A DNA stretch of 64,000 nucleotides, from assembly GCF_958979055.1 (NCBI RefSeq), contig NC_084894.1, positions 3,229,001 through 3,293,000 on the forward strand, read 5' to 3'. Below are positions 1 through 17,206 of this stretch, piece by piece. The stretch's first letter is position 1, and the number at the start of each line of letters is the position of its first letter. Origin of the DNA: Alnus glutinosa. Lineage: Eukaryota; Streptophyta; Magnoliopsida; Fagales; Betulaceae. Made by a program: the position numbers and the translations under genes. The notes below the pieces were generated by a model. The model made no database searches, was not told the origin of the DNA, and worked only from the letters and a program-made list of their open reading frames with translations.

Positions 1-766
1 TAATATCTTGTTTATTTGTTTTGTATGTTGGTTGCTAGGTTAAATGCCGCTTATCTCTCTATTCATGGAAGTGCTATTTTAGGGCGGCCCTTATGGCAGA
101 AAACCTCGTCCCTGTCGCAGCAAACTTAGGCTTCTCTAAGATAACCTGTTTGATATTCTGGTTTTGTTCCATGTTTCCTGGAGCCCTGACAGAGAACAGA
201 AGCTTGCAGTTTGACATGATAAATTGCAGCCTGGAGAAAAAAACATTCAGTATATGCTTCACTTTGGTGCACCATCGCCACAGTTGGACTATGATGTTAC
301 AATCTGGAGTTGAAACAGCCGGGATGTGCTTGAGTTCAGTATAACATGCCCTAGTGGATTTGAGCTTTTTATTTTTCTTTATTTATTATCATTTTTTGGT
401 GACACTTTCCTTTTATTTGCGTTGTGGATGTTGATACTGGAAGAATGACTAATCAGCAGAGCTCTTTTCAAGCATAGGAATAGTTTGGACCCACATCTAG
501 ACTGTTGCTTGTTATGTGTTGTCAACAGCAGATTATTTGGCTCCTCTTGCATGCTGCTAATTGTATCTTTCCAAGTAGGTTGGCTTGAACCAAGCTACTA
601 TTCCTGGGTTTACTGGTTATAAATAGCTCGTTTCATTTGTGATTTTCCCTGAATCTTTGAAGTTTAATATGCCTTTCCCATATAACGAGATTAAGCTACG
701 AGGTCAAGACATCATTGGTTAGTTTAATAAATAATCTTAGCATCGTTGCTTGATTGTTTCTATTTT
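1..766. other. Unassigned left edge of the window
   Basis: No recognisable gene. A short open stretch on the plus strand (93-344) follows an acceptor-like TTTTAG at about 86-91. It could be the last exon or 3' UTR of a gene lying to the left of the window. Its translation shows no domain, motif or family resemblance that I recognise. The downstream part to 766 is AT-rich with no coding signal. It is left as unassigned. Confidence 0.3.
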
Positions 767-1230
767 TAGGGGCGTGCACCAACCCAACTGGGTCAAAAAT
801 ATCCACCCTTCCAACTTTCAACTCAACACCTCGGGGTGCCGAACCGAGTCGACACCGACAACATTTGTTTGGAGGTCGGCTTGGAAGTTGGAAGGCAGTG
901 GCCACTAGGCAGAACTAGTGGCCAATGAAGGTGGTGCTCACTAGTTCTCTTTTGAAGTAAGACAATGAAGTTGAGTTCGGCTTGAAAGCTAGAAGGCGAC
1001 GGCCGCTAGACACAGATCTAGCAGCCACCGAAGGCGGTGGTCGCTAGTTTCCTTTGGAACTAAGACAATGAAGTCAAGTCGGTTTCAAAGAACCACTTAT
1101 GACATTCAACTCGTCGCATTTGATCAGAAATCTCAAAAAAAAAAAAAGGTTTTGATCAATCAAAGGGTTACTCGAGTTGGAACCTTTTGGATTGAGTCAG
1201 TGGCTCGATGATTGAACCCTCTCTATTTGC
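767..1230. repeat. Probable degenerate MITE-like element with an internal tandem duplication
   Basis: The segment begins TAGGGGCGTGCACC and ends near CCCTCTCTA, a loose inverted pair resembling the TAGGGGTGG-type ends of plant hAT-like MITEs. Inside it, a unit of about 101 bp starting near 876 (TCGGCTTGGAAGTTGGAAGG) repeats near 977 with many substitutions. No coding potential is visible and no clean target duplication was found, so the boundaries are approximate. Confidence 0.35.
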
Positions 1231-2003
1231 ATCTATGACAATTATATAAACGTAGAAGAAAGACAAGCTCAAGAATAATTATTCTAAAATGCCGATACAA
1301 CGGTTTTAACCAATCCTTTATATTTTTTATTTTTTTCACAACTGATTTAAAGGCTAGTTGAGATTATCAAATCAACATTGTATGATAAAAATGTAATTTT
1401 TAACAATATTAAGTCCAAACCTTATGCAAAAATTTAAGGGAAATCATTTTTATTATTTTCTTTGCAGAAAAATGATTTCGACAGGCAATCCATAAACCCA
1501 AACCTTCTCCAAAATTTAGGGTAATTCATTTCTATTTAGTTTTGTCTTTCTATCTTTGTGCAGAATAATTTGAGTAATCAAAGTCCAATACGGTAGTAAC
1601 CAGAGCTAAGGAATTCAGATTAATTTGCATTTAGGCGGTCAAAATTCAATTAATTCAATGAGGCGAATGATAGGGCTAAAGTTAAAGACAGTGCAGATTG
1701 AATAAAGTTCAAAAACAAAATAAAATTTAAAAGTTTATTTGTCTCACAAAGTTTACAATTAGGAAAAATAACAACGCCTCAAAACAAGATACAATTTCTT
1801 ACTCAAAAAAAGAAAAAGAAAAAAAAGATTCAATTTCTCCAAGATGAACTTATTGTTGTCATACTTAAAAAGAGAAGGAAAGAAAGATGGAGGTATCCAA
1901 TAACATAACATGAATTAATAGGAATTTGGAATTAAAAAAAGTATTGAGAACCAAGTCAAAATTGCTCTGAAATTAAATATTGAATGTGATTCTGGGTCTT
2001 GAA
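1231..2003. other. AT-rich spacer 3' of ORC1
   Basis: This is the downstream flank of ORC1, which ends at 2004 on the minus strand. It is AT-rich with short A-runs and no open reading frame of note. The part nearest 2004 presumably includes the ORC1 3' UTR and polyadenylation region. Confidence 0.5.
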
Positions 2004-5000
2004 TTATAGATACTTAGCCAACCAAGGGATCTCCTTGCAGTCTTTGAGTGCAAATGACACATCATCACTGCCACATAGCAGAATGCAATTAGTCAAAATT
2101 ACAATGCTTTCAAAGTTTTCTGATGCTATCTTGTATGCCTGAATGATCGATTTTAAAATGTTTGTTTCTTTTTTCTACTGCAAATGCATAAAGAATATCA
2201 CAATTAACCAATAAATGTTTGTTTCTTCTCAAAAAGTTTCCTCAATATGGTGGCCATGGCAATCCTAGAGTAAAAACAATGAGTCTAAGAGGATAACCAA
2301 TTCTAAGGATTGGGCAGAATTCCACAGGACTAGCTTAAATGTCAAACAAGAACCCTCAATCTTGTGCTAGTAATTTTCTATTAGAGACGTAGCATTTGAA
2401 GGACCAATAAAGGATAAAATTAGTGAATGAAATTGGAACTACATTTGGTATTGACAGTCTTCTATACTAGTGGCCCTTGCGCCGGCAAATGTACATAGAA
2501 AACCAAGAAAGTTATGCTTAGTGGCAGAGTTCGGTTGCAAGACACTTCCTTTCATGCTTGTATAATTGCAGTAATTGAAATTTACATGGCAAGGTCAACT
2601 GGATCCAATCTGTTTTAGCTGAGGGCTTGATAGACAACTAACCTTGGAAAATTGAGCTGCAACTTTTGCAACCTGTGTTTAGCGCCTGATTCACATAGAA
2701 GTATTCTGCATTCACCAAGCTTACAGCTGCCAGAAAAAAATTAAATAAAGGAATTTCATTTTTTCACCTAAACATGGAATTCATTAACATCAACTCTACT
2801 AAATGAATTCCATATCAGTTTATATTATTTAAGGGGGACAGCTTGAAGAAATTGAAAAAGAATTATCTCAATTTGTTATTACAAGCAAAATACAGTTACA
2901 GATAGGATTATTCTTAAATAGGTTAGAAGTTGTGTTAGAGTAGGATTTTATTTAATAAGGATTAATGGCTATTTTAAGGATAGTTTTATCAATTAGAATT
3001 CAGATTAGTTTTATTATCATTATTTTAAAATTGGGTTTATCATTAGTGAGTATTATTTATCTTATCTGTTTGTAAGTCTATTTAAGGACTGCTTAATGTT
3101 GATGAAGGAATCATTCAGAAAATTATTTTTCGAACATATGTTTGAAGGAGGCCCAGGTTCCCTCTAAAAACCTATTTTAATTTATTCCACTACAGACTTG
3201 ATATCTAGGTTCATAACAAATGATGTATTATAAAGATGGAAGTCATTTACATCCACAAGCACATAAACAAATTAATAATAAAACCTATATAAGAAAGGGT
3301 CATCCCTAAATGGTCAGAAAATATAATGAAATGCAGAGAGGAAAAAGGGATTATGCTTTTAAAAAGCTAATATCAAATATGTAAGTAAGAGGACAGAAAG
3401 CATAATACAATTGTTTTGAAATGGGAGAGAGAGTTTTTCATCATCGTTTCCATATGCCCTTTGAAGTATATGTAAAGGTTATGACTGTGAGACCATGTTT
3501 TCTTCTAATTTCTATAGAAAGAAAACAATAGTATGACATGACTTACCCAACTTTCAAGAGTGTGTCATATCCAGGAAATGCTTCTCCATTGCTTGTACAG
3601 AGACATGATACAGTCATTGCCAACTGCAGTACAAATAAAAATTCAATAAAATACACATACACGTATTCTTAACCTTAAATTTCTTACACTCTTAAAAAGT
3701 TTCCACAGTTCCAGCTGGCTGAAGGCATCAGAGGGTAATGGTGAACTAAAAGTCATGCTTATTCAGTTTCTACTTGTACTATCCAGTGACTACAGTCGAG
3801 CTTTTCACTTAATATTTTCATGTTTGCAGAGCACTCTAGTTGATCTATTATGCAAAGAAGAAGCAAAATTCAGGATACAGAAAGCTCCAAGTATTCACCA
3901 ATAGATTCCTGCCCAAACTTTGTGTAAAAGGCTGGGTTCAGTCCTTGGAAGTTGGATATTCCATCAAGGAATCTCTCAGATTCTTTGAGGGTGCCAGCTA
4001 TTTAACTGACCCAAAAAGAAATAAAGAAACAAAAAATTTGCTCCAAGGTTTCCACCAGTTGGAATGTTTGATGAGTTTAAAAGGTTTCTGCTTTGAAATA
4101 TTTGTGAAATGTCAGAAAATGAAAAGAAATCCAAATATAACCAAAACAGAAAGCAAGAACAAAAAATTTACGAGAGAAGTTTGAGAAGTAGACCTTTTCA
4201 AAGGTGGTTTCACCCATTCCTGTTTTATAAAGCTCATGCACCATAGCTGTCAAGAAGATTTTGCTCAGTTTGGAATAACTTTTCATTATCTGCAAAAGGA
4301 AAAAACAAAAATTGTTATTAAGGCATATCCCAAGAAGATCACAACATTGTTGTCACTCTGCAAGTGTAATATAAATGAAAAATCATTATTGTCACCCCTT
4401 TGAAATGACTATTTCCTAAGCTAGCAAATGAATCCTATTTGTCGACCGATGCGGCAGAAAAAGCATTCAATCAGTCAATGGTTACTCAATGATTTGTGCC
4501 CTGTGATAGTTTTGGTCCTATAACAGTAGCTTTTCTTCTGTGAGTTACAGTTCTTAACAAGTCTGGCACTTATATAGGCTCTGAAACACTTGAATCATCA
4601 ACGTGTTCACAACAAATCAACTCTCCAAGTCTTCTGATATCTCACAAGAAAACAGCTTCTTCTCCCCTCAGCATGCTACCTTTAAGAAAGGCCGTCCATC
4701 CACATCTAATTTGTCTCATAGCATATTACATATAGATCACAACATTACATGCCTCATTTGACCATTTTGGAATCTTCTTCCAAAATGTCATTTACCACTC
4801 GAACAAATGGAGGATAGGTGTGGCCAAGAAATAGATCCCAATTCATTATTGACTACATATACACTAAATATTAAACTGACCTGTATATGAGGTGCCTGAA
4901 ACATTTCCTGGATTGCTGCTTCCACCTCGGCCATACTAACAAGTGATTTTCCTGTAAAATGGAGAGATATTATATTAAATTATTGAAAAGAACAAGCAAA

Positions 5001-8000
5001 TCCTACTTCTCATGACGCAGTGTCTTACTTATTTTACATAGGAAGAAGGGTCAATTATGACGAATGGTTTAGCTAATTTCTCTAGTCCATCTCTCATTCT
5101 TTACCATTAGGACCTTGTCCTCGTATGATGTAAGAGCGCCAAATAACATCTCATATACCATCAATGTCATAAAAGAAAACTAAAATAAAGCTAACAATTT
5201 GGACCGAGCTAAAAACATGCAGTCACTGGAGTAGCTTAAAGTATTGGAAAGGTGTAAAATATGATCACAATTAAACACATTATCCCCCTCGGGGAAAGGG
5301 GACCACATGCAAACCTTTCTTCACACAGATGTACTAGTCTAATTGATCTTGAACATTGACAAGATCAAGAAAAAAAAGAAAAAAGACAACTGATTTACAA
5401 AATGAAATCAAATGGATGTACACATCAATCTGCCCAACGCTGGACACTACAGATGTGGTAAAACATTTTACACTTGTGCATGGGTGCAATGGACTCAAAA
5501 CAAGATTTAACCTAAAACTTTCAAGGGATCGTCCACTGTAAGTGAACAAATTAATAAGTCCATATACCTGAAGGAACAGAATTGGTAGTGGACTTCAGAT
5601 TCTTAATATTGTAATCTTTTATTTCTGCTGCCCGCCTGCATATCTCCAGAGCACGGCGTGCATCTCCTGATATTGCTGCGACCTGAATATTAGTACAGAA
5701 TGTTAAGATTGAATTTAAAAATGAACAAACAATATCATAGAGTGAGTGTTTATCATCTGCAAACAATTTATTAGACAAGAAATTAATGAGGCAAAATCAA
5801 GTTTCATGATGAAACAAATAGCAAAACACTGACCTTTCTTGATGCAAATTCTATAGCTTGTTTTTCAAATGCATCAATGCCTCTAAGACGACTTAAAATG
5901 ATTTCTTGAAGCTGCTGATAGTTATAAGGGCCAAAGCAAAGCCTTTGGATACCCATACGACTTGAAATACGAGGTAGCAACTTTTCTGGAAGATCCATGG
6001 TATTTGCTATCCCTGAATTTATATTCATTAAAAAGAAATAAGATTGCAGCCATCAACATCATCATTGTCATCCCCATCAATATCTTGATTTTCTGTTTTT
6101 GTTATTTAGATTTGCTGGGAAGAAGCCTAATCAACATAAGACATACCTATCACAATTAATTTGGAATGTGGCTTAGTAGGCCAATCAAGAATGTTATATA
6201 GAACCTGTGAGAAAAAGGGATATGGATAAGTGACTTTCAATCTTTTACAAATGTCTTAAAAACATGACCTTAAAATTATTATTAAAAAAATTTGACATCA
6301 CAACATGAACCAGTTACCGACTGATTTCTTGTTACAAGAAGATCCAGTTCGTCGATGAGCAGGATACAAGGTCGGTCATCCTCTTTTCCGGTTTTCTTTC
6401 CATCCGAAAAACGCTCATTCAGCAAGTGGAGAGCCTTTTTCCAACTGACTCTGTGCCCAGTTAATGCTTCGTATATAACCTGAAAGAACATAGGATTCAC
6501 TATAGGACAACCGGAGAATACAACCCCAAAAAGAGAATAGGATCAATTTAATATGTTTACCCTGTATATACTCTCAGGGGATGCCAACTTTAGACCATTA
6601 ATCTCCACAAAACAGTAGGGTCTTACACCTCCTGTATCAACTTCAGACTTCAGCTTCCTCATTACTGCTAGTACACTCATTGTCTGCAGATTCATAAACA
6701 TAAGAAGATCAAATAAGTAAAATTTGTTATGCATGAAGAAAACTAGGGAATCTGAAGCATGACTCAAACAACAGAGTTATATTTTACACATTATAACAGA
6801 TCCTACCTTGCCAGTTCCAGGAACACCATGAATGTATAGGCAACGTCCCAAACATTGATCATCACAGATGGCACCTTTGATAAATGCGGTAATCTCCTCC
6901 ATTTCTCTGAAAAAAAAGTGTCCTTCATTGCAATGTAAGAACAAATGAACATAAGAAAACCTATAACATTTCAATTTGCACGTACTTATTCCTGCAAGGT
7001 GGAGATTTAGGTAATGATGCCAACAAAAGTGTCGCCTTTGCTCTTTCAAGTTCAGTCTGCTTGTGGCATCTTACATGCTCTGGGATTTTCTTGGTCCCTA
7101 TCTTTTGAAGTCCGAAGAACTGTCCCTTCCTTGAGTTCTGTAGTAATTACACATAGATTACTTTAATTTGGCAATCACCAAACTTAAATCCACAAGTTTG
7201 AACTAAAGAATAGTGTCATACTGCAGCCAACTCCTGAGCTGGGGAAAGTTTGGTTAGTAATTTTTTTAAGTTCTCCTCTTCATGTCCAAAGTCTTCATCT
7301 CTATCAGAATCTGAATCCTTGCAGAGCGTCCAATCTTCATCATTGTCAACTTCTTCACCATCCTACCAAATAACAATAAGCCCATAAATCTTAAATGCTA
7401 ATTCAATTTGGATATCATTGAAAGCCCCAAATGCTGCCTCTATCGTCTGGAATTCTTACCTCTTCACCATTATCAATATCAGCAAGACGCTTGAAACTGT
7501 GCCAATAAATGTCATATTCATATTCACATAAAAAAACATCATCCCCTTCATTAATGGCCTTGGCATATTCTTTAGGATTCATGACAGAGCAGTGTCTAAG
7601 AATAGAATCCATCTGCAGCAATGTGCATTAGCATTGTTACAAACTTAAGGATGATAACCAAGAAAGAATGGAAGCTGATGCCTGAACTATCATCAAAAGC
7701 TAGTTCTAGAAATTAGGAGGATTTTGCAGTTTCAGAATACTTCTGAACTTACAGAACCTAATAGACCATTTAACAAAATTGTTCAGTGGACTGTGTATAT
7801 AAGCAGAAAGTTATGGGGAAATGGTAAAAAAACAATTAGCATGATGCCCTACTTTTATGTACTTATTGGGTTGAATTCAATTCACCTGCCAATGGAAACA
7901 GTCAAACAATTATTGATGAATGTTCTATCCCCATTTCGAAAAAATTAAGGTATTTCCGCGCATTATTATGAAAAACTTATATATCTAACTTCACCGAACT

Positions 8001-9648
8001 GGATAGTTAGGTATATGCTATGGAATGTTAAAATAGATCACTTGGGCTTGCTTTAGGAGATATGATGTCCCTGGTTGTCCATCATTACTGCGGAGGGTGA
8101 CTTGGGACTTTCTCTTTGCTGAACCTTCAACAGCTGTCAGAAATGATACATCACTATATGTAAATCCATGCATTTTTTTAACATCCGCTCTCATCCAGAA
8201 TGAGAGCTGAATCAGTCATTTTCTTCTCTATTTTTTTCTTTATGCTTATTTCCTATAGTAAAATTTGAGTATGTTGCTAGGGGTTCTCTCGCTCGTTTGC
8301 TAGCGGCTTTGAGATTTCCACTGATAAACACAAATAAACAAGTAAAGCACGTACTATTTTACTAGAATAGATACAGAATTGTAAGAATGTCAAAGACAAG
8401 AATTTTGAACAAAAAGATTCCCAAACAGAATACTGTAGGCAACTTTACGAATCCCAGCTGTAGTGGTATCTGTTCTATCAATAGCTATATAATCAAGAGA
8501 AAATATCGGCTACCACCTCAATGTCAGCAAAATCATTTGTGCGATAAAGCTCCCTCCTCAAATTATGTGGTTGTCTTCCAGCTGCAGTCTCTTCCGGGAT
8601 TATATACCAACATACCCGACACCAAAAGCTACCATCCACTTCTTTCCACATACTGCACACCTCCAACCAACAAAGCACCAAATCTACACACATTACAAAC
8701 TACAATAACATCACAAATTCACATAATTCAGCTAAAAACAACAAAAAGCTACTACCTTTCAATGCAGGCAGCCCACAAATCGCTCGAAAGCAGCTTCTCC
8801 CTCATCGTCCTCAACCGCTTCTTCCCCTCCGGTGGCACCGGGAGCTCAACCTCCTTGCCTGATCTGCGAGCCTCACAAAACCCGCATATCCAACCCCCTT
8901 CCGGAACCTCCTTCAACGGCGGCTTCAGGCACTTCAAATGAAACCCACCTAAACAATCATCACACTCAATCATCACAGCCCTCCCGACCTTAAAGCACAC
9001 CCTGCAGTCCTCCATTTCCGGCTCCTCGCCATCTGAGCTTGCCTCCTCCCTCCTCTTCACATACACATCGTCCCCCACCTCAAACTCGCCCCCATCATAC
9101 ACCACTTTCTTGTAATACACCCGCTTCCGTGGCGGTGCCGAGCCCCTCTTCTTCTCCGACTTTGATGAAGCCATAGCTCTCGTGACCACCATCCCGCCTT
9201 CCCCTCTTTTCCTCTTCCTCCCCATCGATTCGGACGGGTCGGGAGATGCCGGCGAGAACGATACCTGAACTTCAACGACATCGTCTCCATTTTTCGACCC
9301 CGGTTTTTCACTCTTCTTCGCAGACTTCGGTGTTTTCACTGATTCAATGCAAGCTTCTTCGGCATTGTTGATCGACTTCCGGGGCGTCTTTCGAACGGAT
9401 CTCTCCCTGATTTTGTTCGCTTTTCTTGGGGTTTTTGCAGCGTCCTCGATGGGGTTTTCGATTCCGTCGTCGTGTTTGTGGGGATTGGGGGTTGGATTGA
9501 AGTGTAGGGAGGTTCGGCGAGTGGATCTCCGAGGGGCTAGGGTTTGTGGGGTTGCAGGGGTGAGAGAAGGTGAGGGCTTGGGTTTGACTTGTTGTTGGTG
9601 TTTGGAGCTCCTTGGGGTCTGGTGGGCTTTCTGAGGGGTTTCCGCCAT
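2004..9648 (-). CDS. ORC1: Origin recognition complex subunit 1 (BAH-PHD-AAA+ protein)
   Basis: Largest ORC subunit: an AAA+ ATPase that marks replication origins in the nucleus and loads MCM with CDC6 and CDT1. Exons (minus strand): 9648-8756, 8652-8517, 7612-7460, 7362-7222, 7137-6986, 6906-6807, 6683-6561, 6479-6318, 6204-6147, 6012-5834, 5682-5568, 4951-4881, 4289-4194, 3623-3547, 2726-2643, 2067-2004. They total 2604 nt, 867 aa, with GT..AG at every junction. The N-terminus is basic and rich in S/T-P and TPR/TPK motifs, as in CDK substrates. A PHD finger at about residues 213-260 (CRVC, CDDC, HLKC, WICGFC) is embedded in a BAH domain, an arrangement known from plant ORC1. Walker A is GVPGTGK (about 518-524) and Walker B is LLIDELD (about 606-612). 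The C-terminus ends WLAKYL, as in plant homologues. Intron 14 holds a candidate solo LTR. Length and exon order fit the family, and the model looks intact. Confidence 0.96.
2874..3218. repeat. Candidate solo LTR in ORC1 intron 14
   Basis: The stretch begins TGTTATTACA and ends TTCATAACA, so it has TG..CA ends with a short inverted TGTTAT/ATAACA, and carries a TATTTAAGG-like TATA region. These are LTR hallmarks. The 5-bp flanks (caatt and aatga) do not match, so the call is weak; it could be an old copy whose target duplication has decayed. Confidence 0.35.
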
Positions 9649-9734
9649 TGACGTACGGACAATGCAGTGATGGCGGTGCTAGGGTTTTGAGAGAGAGAGA
9701 AAGAGAAAGAGAGTGTTTTTCTAGAGAGAGATAA

Positions 9735-9745
9735 TTGGCGGGAAA
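9735..9745 (+). promoter_or_regulatory. E2F-binding site upstream of ORC1
   Basis: TTGGCGGGAAA (reverse complement TTTCCCGCCAA) lies about 90 bp 5' of the ORC1 ATG at 9648. It matches the E2F consensus TTTSSCGS in the reverse orientation. Plant ORC genes are known E2F targets, so G1/S control is the expected role. The match is seen directly; function is inferred from position and family. Confidence 0.75.
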
Positions 9746-9878
9746 CGTTCCCTCCATTTTCGAGACCTTTTGAACGTTGAATGAACCGCTGTGCGCATGT
9801 AGCTTTCACTGCCCAATTTATCTTTTCCTTCTTTTTTTTCTCATCTGCTTATGGAATTTTTGCATGCTTTCCTTTCAA

Positions 9879-10480
9879 ATGACGACACCGAAGATTTTGG
9901 GTTTATAAAAACTTTTAAATTATAATTTAGCAAAAATGTCTGGACTCACCGTTTTGGTGTGCTAACGATGCCACGTCAGACACTAGATAACTTTCGGACA
10001 ATGTCACGAGAGAGATAACATAATTTTAAGAAAATAATTTGTATATGAGACAATAATACATTCAAAAGCTTAAAAAAAACATGGGAAGACTTTATTTAAG
10101 AGTCGGAAAACACTAGCAAACCCAGCTCGCCATGGAACAAACCTAGAGAGAGAGAGAGAGATGGGAGTTTTGCTTGGTTTTGGAGATTAAGAGGATGATG
10201 ACACCGAAGATTTTAAGTTTAAAAAACACTTATAAACTATAATTTAGCAAAAATGTTTGAACGACCGTTTTGGCATTCTAACGATGCCACGTCAGACACT
10301 AGAGAATATCTGGGCAATGCCACGAATGAGATAGCATAATTTTAGGAAAATTGTTTGTACATAAGACAAAAATACATCCAAAAGTTCAAAAAAGCATAGA
10401 AAGACTTTATTTAAGGGCTGGAAAACCCTAGCAAACCCCAGCTTGCCACCCAACAAACCTAGAGAGAGAGAGAGAGAGCT
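9879..10480. repeat. Diverged tandem duplication upstream of ORC1
   Basis: A unit of about 280 bp starting at about 9879 (ATGACGACACCGAAGATTTT) recurs at about 10195 (GATGACACCGAAGATTTTAA). Shared blocks include AACGATGCCACGTCAGACAC and AGACTTTATTTAAG, and both copies end in CCTAGAGAGAGAGAGAG. Each copy carries a GCCACGTCA core, close to a G-box/ACGT element, and a TTTATTTAAG TATA-like string. There is no coding signal. It may be a duplicated promoter fragment or a repeat element. Confidence 0.75.
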
Positions 10481-11327
10481 TAGGTTTTTTTTTTTATACA
10501 AATAAAAATAATTTTTTTTACAAAAAAAATAAATAAATAAATTTTGTATTAAAGTTTGAGACTTTATAGACTATCCTTTGTTTTGGCCATAAATAATTGC
10601 TTAACCCTTCTATGTTTGTCACAATAGAACACGTACCCTCAGGTTGTTTAACAAGAGGAAAGTGTGAAGAGAATGAATAAAGTTAGAATCTTTGAGACCT
10701 TTTGTTAAGTTGTGACATTTTGTTGTTTTAAAATATTAGGTTGTGTTAAGTAGGCACATTTGGAGTTTTAGACTACCTAAGGGTCGAGTAAGAATGGAAG
10801 ATAAAAGCTTGTTGGGTGAAATAGTTAATTAATTAGGATTTTAAGTGTAATTAGGGTTTGTAATGTAGAACTTTGGCTAATACTAAAGTATAATGCAGAC
10901 TAAAGAGCTAAAAACTTTGTGAGGAGCTTGTGATTGGAATTTAGCGCGAAAAATAAATAATCGCCGATAAATATGCTTAAATGCTAAACTTTTTCACCCA
11001 TGAAAATGTTATATTAAAAACTATACACATATCTTGTATTTTATTCATTATATTAAAATTACATATGTGTAACACAATGGGCGGGAGGTAAGTGAAGTTT
11101 TCCATAAATCTCTTAGAGATTTCCTTTTACATATATATATAACATGCAAACAGCATTATATTTAGAAATGAAATAAAAACACAATTATTTTGAGAAACAA
11201 TATTTCCTCTCTTTATACACACAAGACAGAAAAGAAACTTGAGAGAACATGCATGTACGTGAATGCATCTCTCCACATATTCCCCTTAGTTAATTACGTA
11301 CTATTTGGGTGAATAAATATGTATCTC
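10481..11327. other. AT-rich spacer between ORC1 promoter and ALDH 3' end
   Basis: Nothing coding is visible. It contains T-, A- and TA-rich runs and ends at the stop codon of the aldehyde dehydrogenase gene on the minus strand, whose 3' UTR presumably lies in the right part. Confidence 0.5.
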
Positions 11328-16522
<5,195 letters not shown>

Positions 16523-17206
16523 GGTTTAGAGAGAAACAGAGTAACCTCTTTGCGGGCTTGTTGGGGTTCATAAAGGCTGCTCGTCATGCACACTGTGTAC
16601 TACCAACATACAGTAATGAAGTGGGCTCAGAGGAGATTCAGCATCACCTTTTTCTAATTTATATGTACCTCTTCACATTTTTGGGTTTTGTACAAACTTC
16701 AAGAGAATTATATTAGATAATAATATATAACTTTCTTAGTTGGAAAATCATACAAATTCATTCTCTACCCATCTCATTTGTTGCTAAACCCAACAAATTC
16801 AATGGTATATTTAAAACGTGGCTTTCTAAAAGACTTGCCTTACGTTAGTTAAACTACAATTTATCTTAAAAGCTTGAATACATAAGAAATGATAGGCTTT
16901 ATCTTTTCAATTAATATACTAATGATACTTTTCACGCGTGCCCTTAAACTATTTCTTAAAAAGTGACACTCATGTTGAATATTTAAGCAAAATGATAGGT
17001 GAATAATGAAGATAATGTTTGAATTCAAAACCTTTGCTTTAATATCAAGAAAAAGTTTGTAATGAAATGAATAATTCTTTTTGTATATTGACATACCTAA
17101 TCGGGTAAAGATATATACATGCATACACATACAAGATAATAGAGATCCTATAAACCATGGGATTATAAGAGAAATGCTTTGTTTACATTTTTTGTCCATC
17201 TCCACA
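16523..17206. promoter_or_regulatory. Immediate 5' flank of the ALDH gene
   Basis: This 680-bp stretch lies between the ALDH start codon and the second hAT-like element, so it is the likely promoter and 5' UTR. It is AT-rich and holds no convincing ORF. I see no diagnostic cis-element. The transposon inserted at 17207 bounds it on the distal side. Confidence 0.5.

Noticed and set aside
3840-4184. A 114-codon plus-strand frame in an ORC1 intron.
   Set aside because: No recognisable domain, Lys-rich AT-driven translation, and it overlaps intron sequence between well-supported exons 13 and 14.
8042-8133. A coding-like stretch in ORC1 intron 2 on the minus strand (AVEGSAKRKSQVTLRSNDG) with an acceptor-like CAG.
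   Set aside because: Flanking ORC1 exons join perfectly (DFADIE to MDSILRHC) as in the Arabidopsis protein, and adding 92 nt would shift the frame. At most it is an unproductive cryptic exon.
8387-8941. A 184-codon plus-strand frame opposite ORC1 exons 1-2.
   Set aside because: Shadow of the conserved ORC1 PHD/BAH exons; the translation is compositionally odd.
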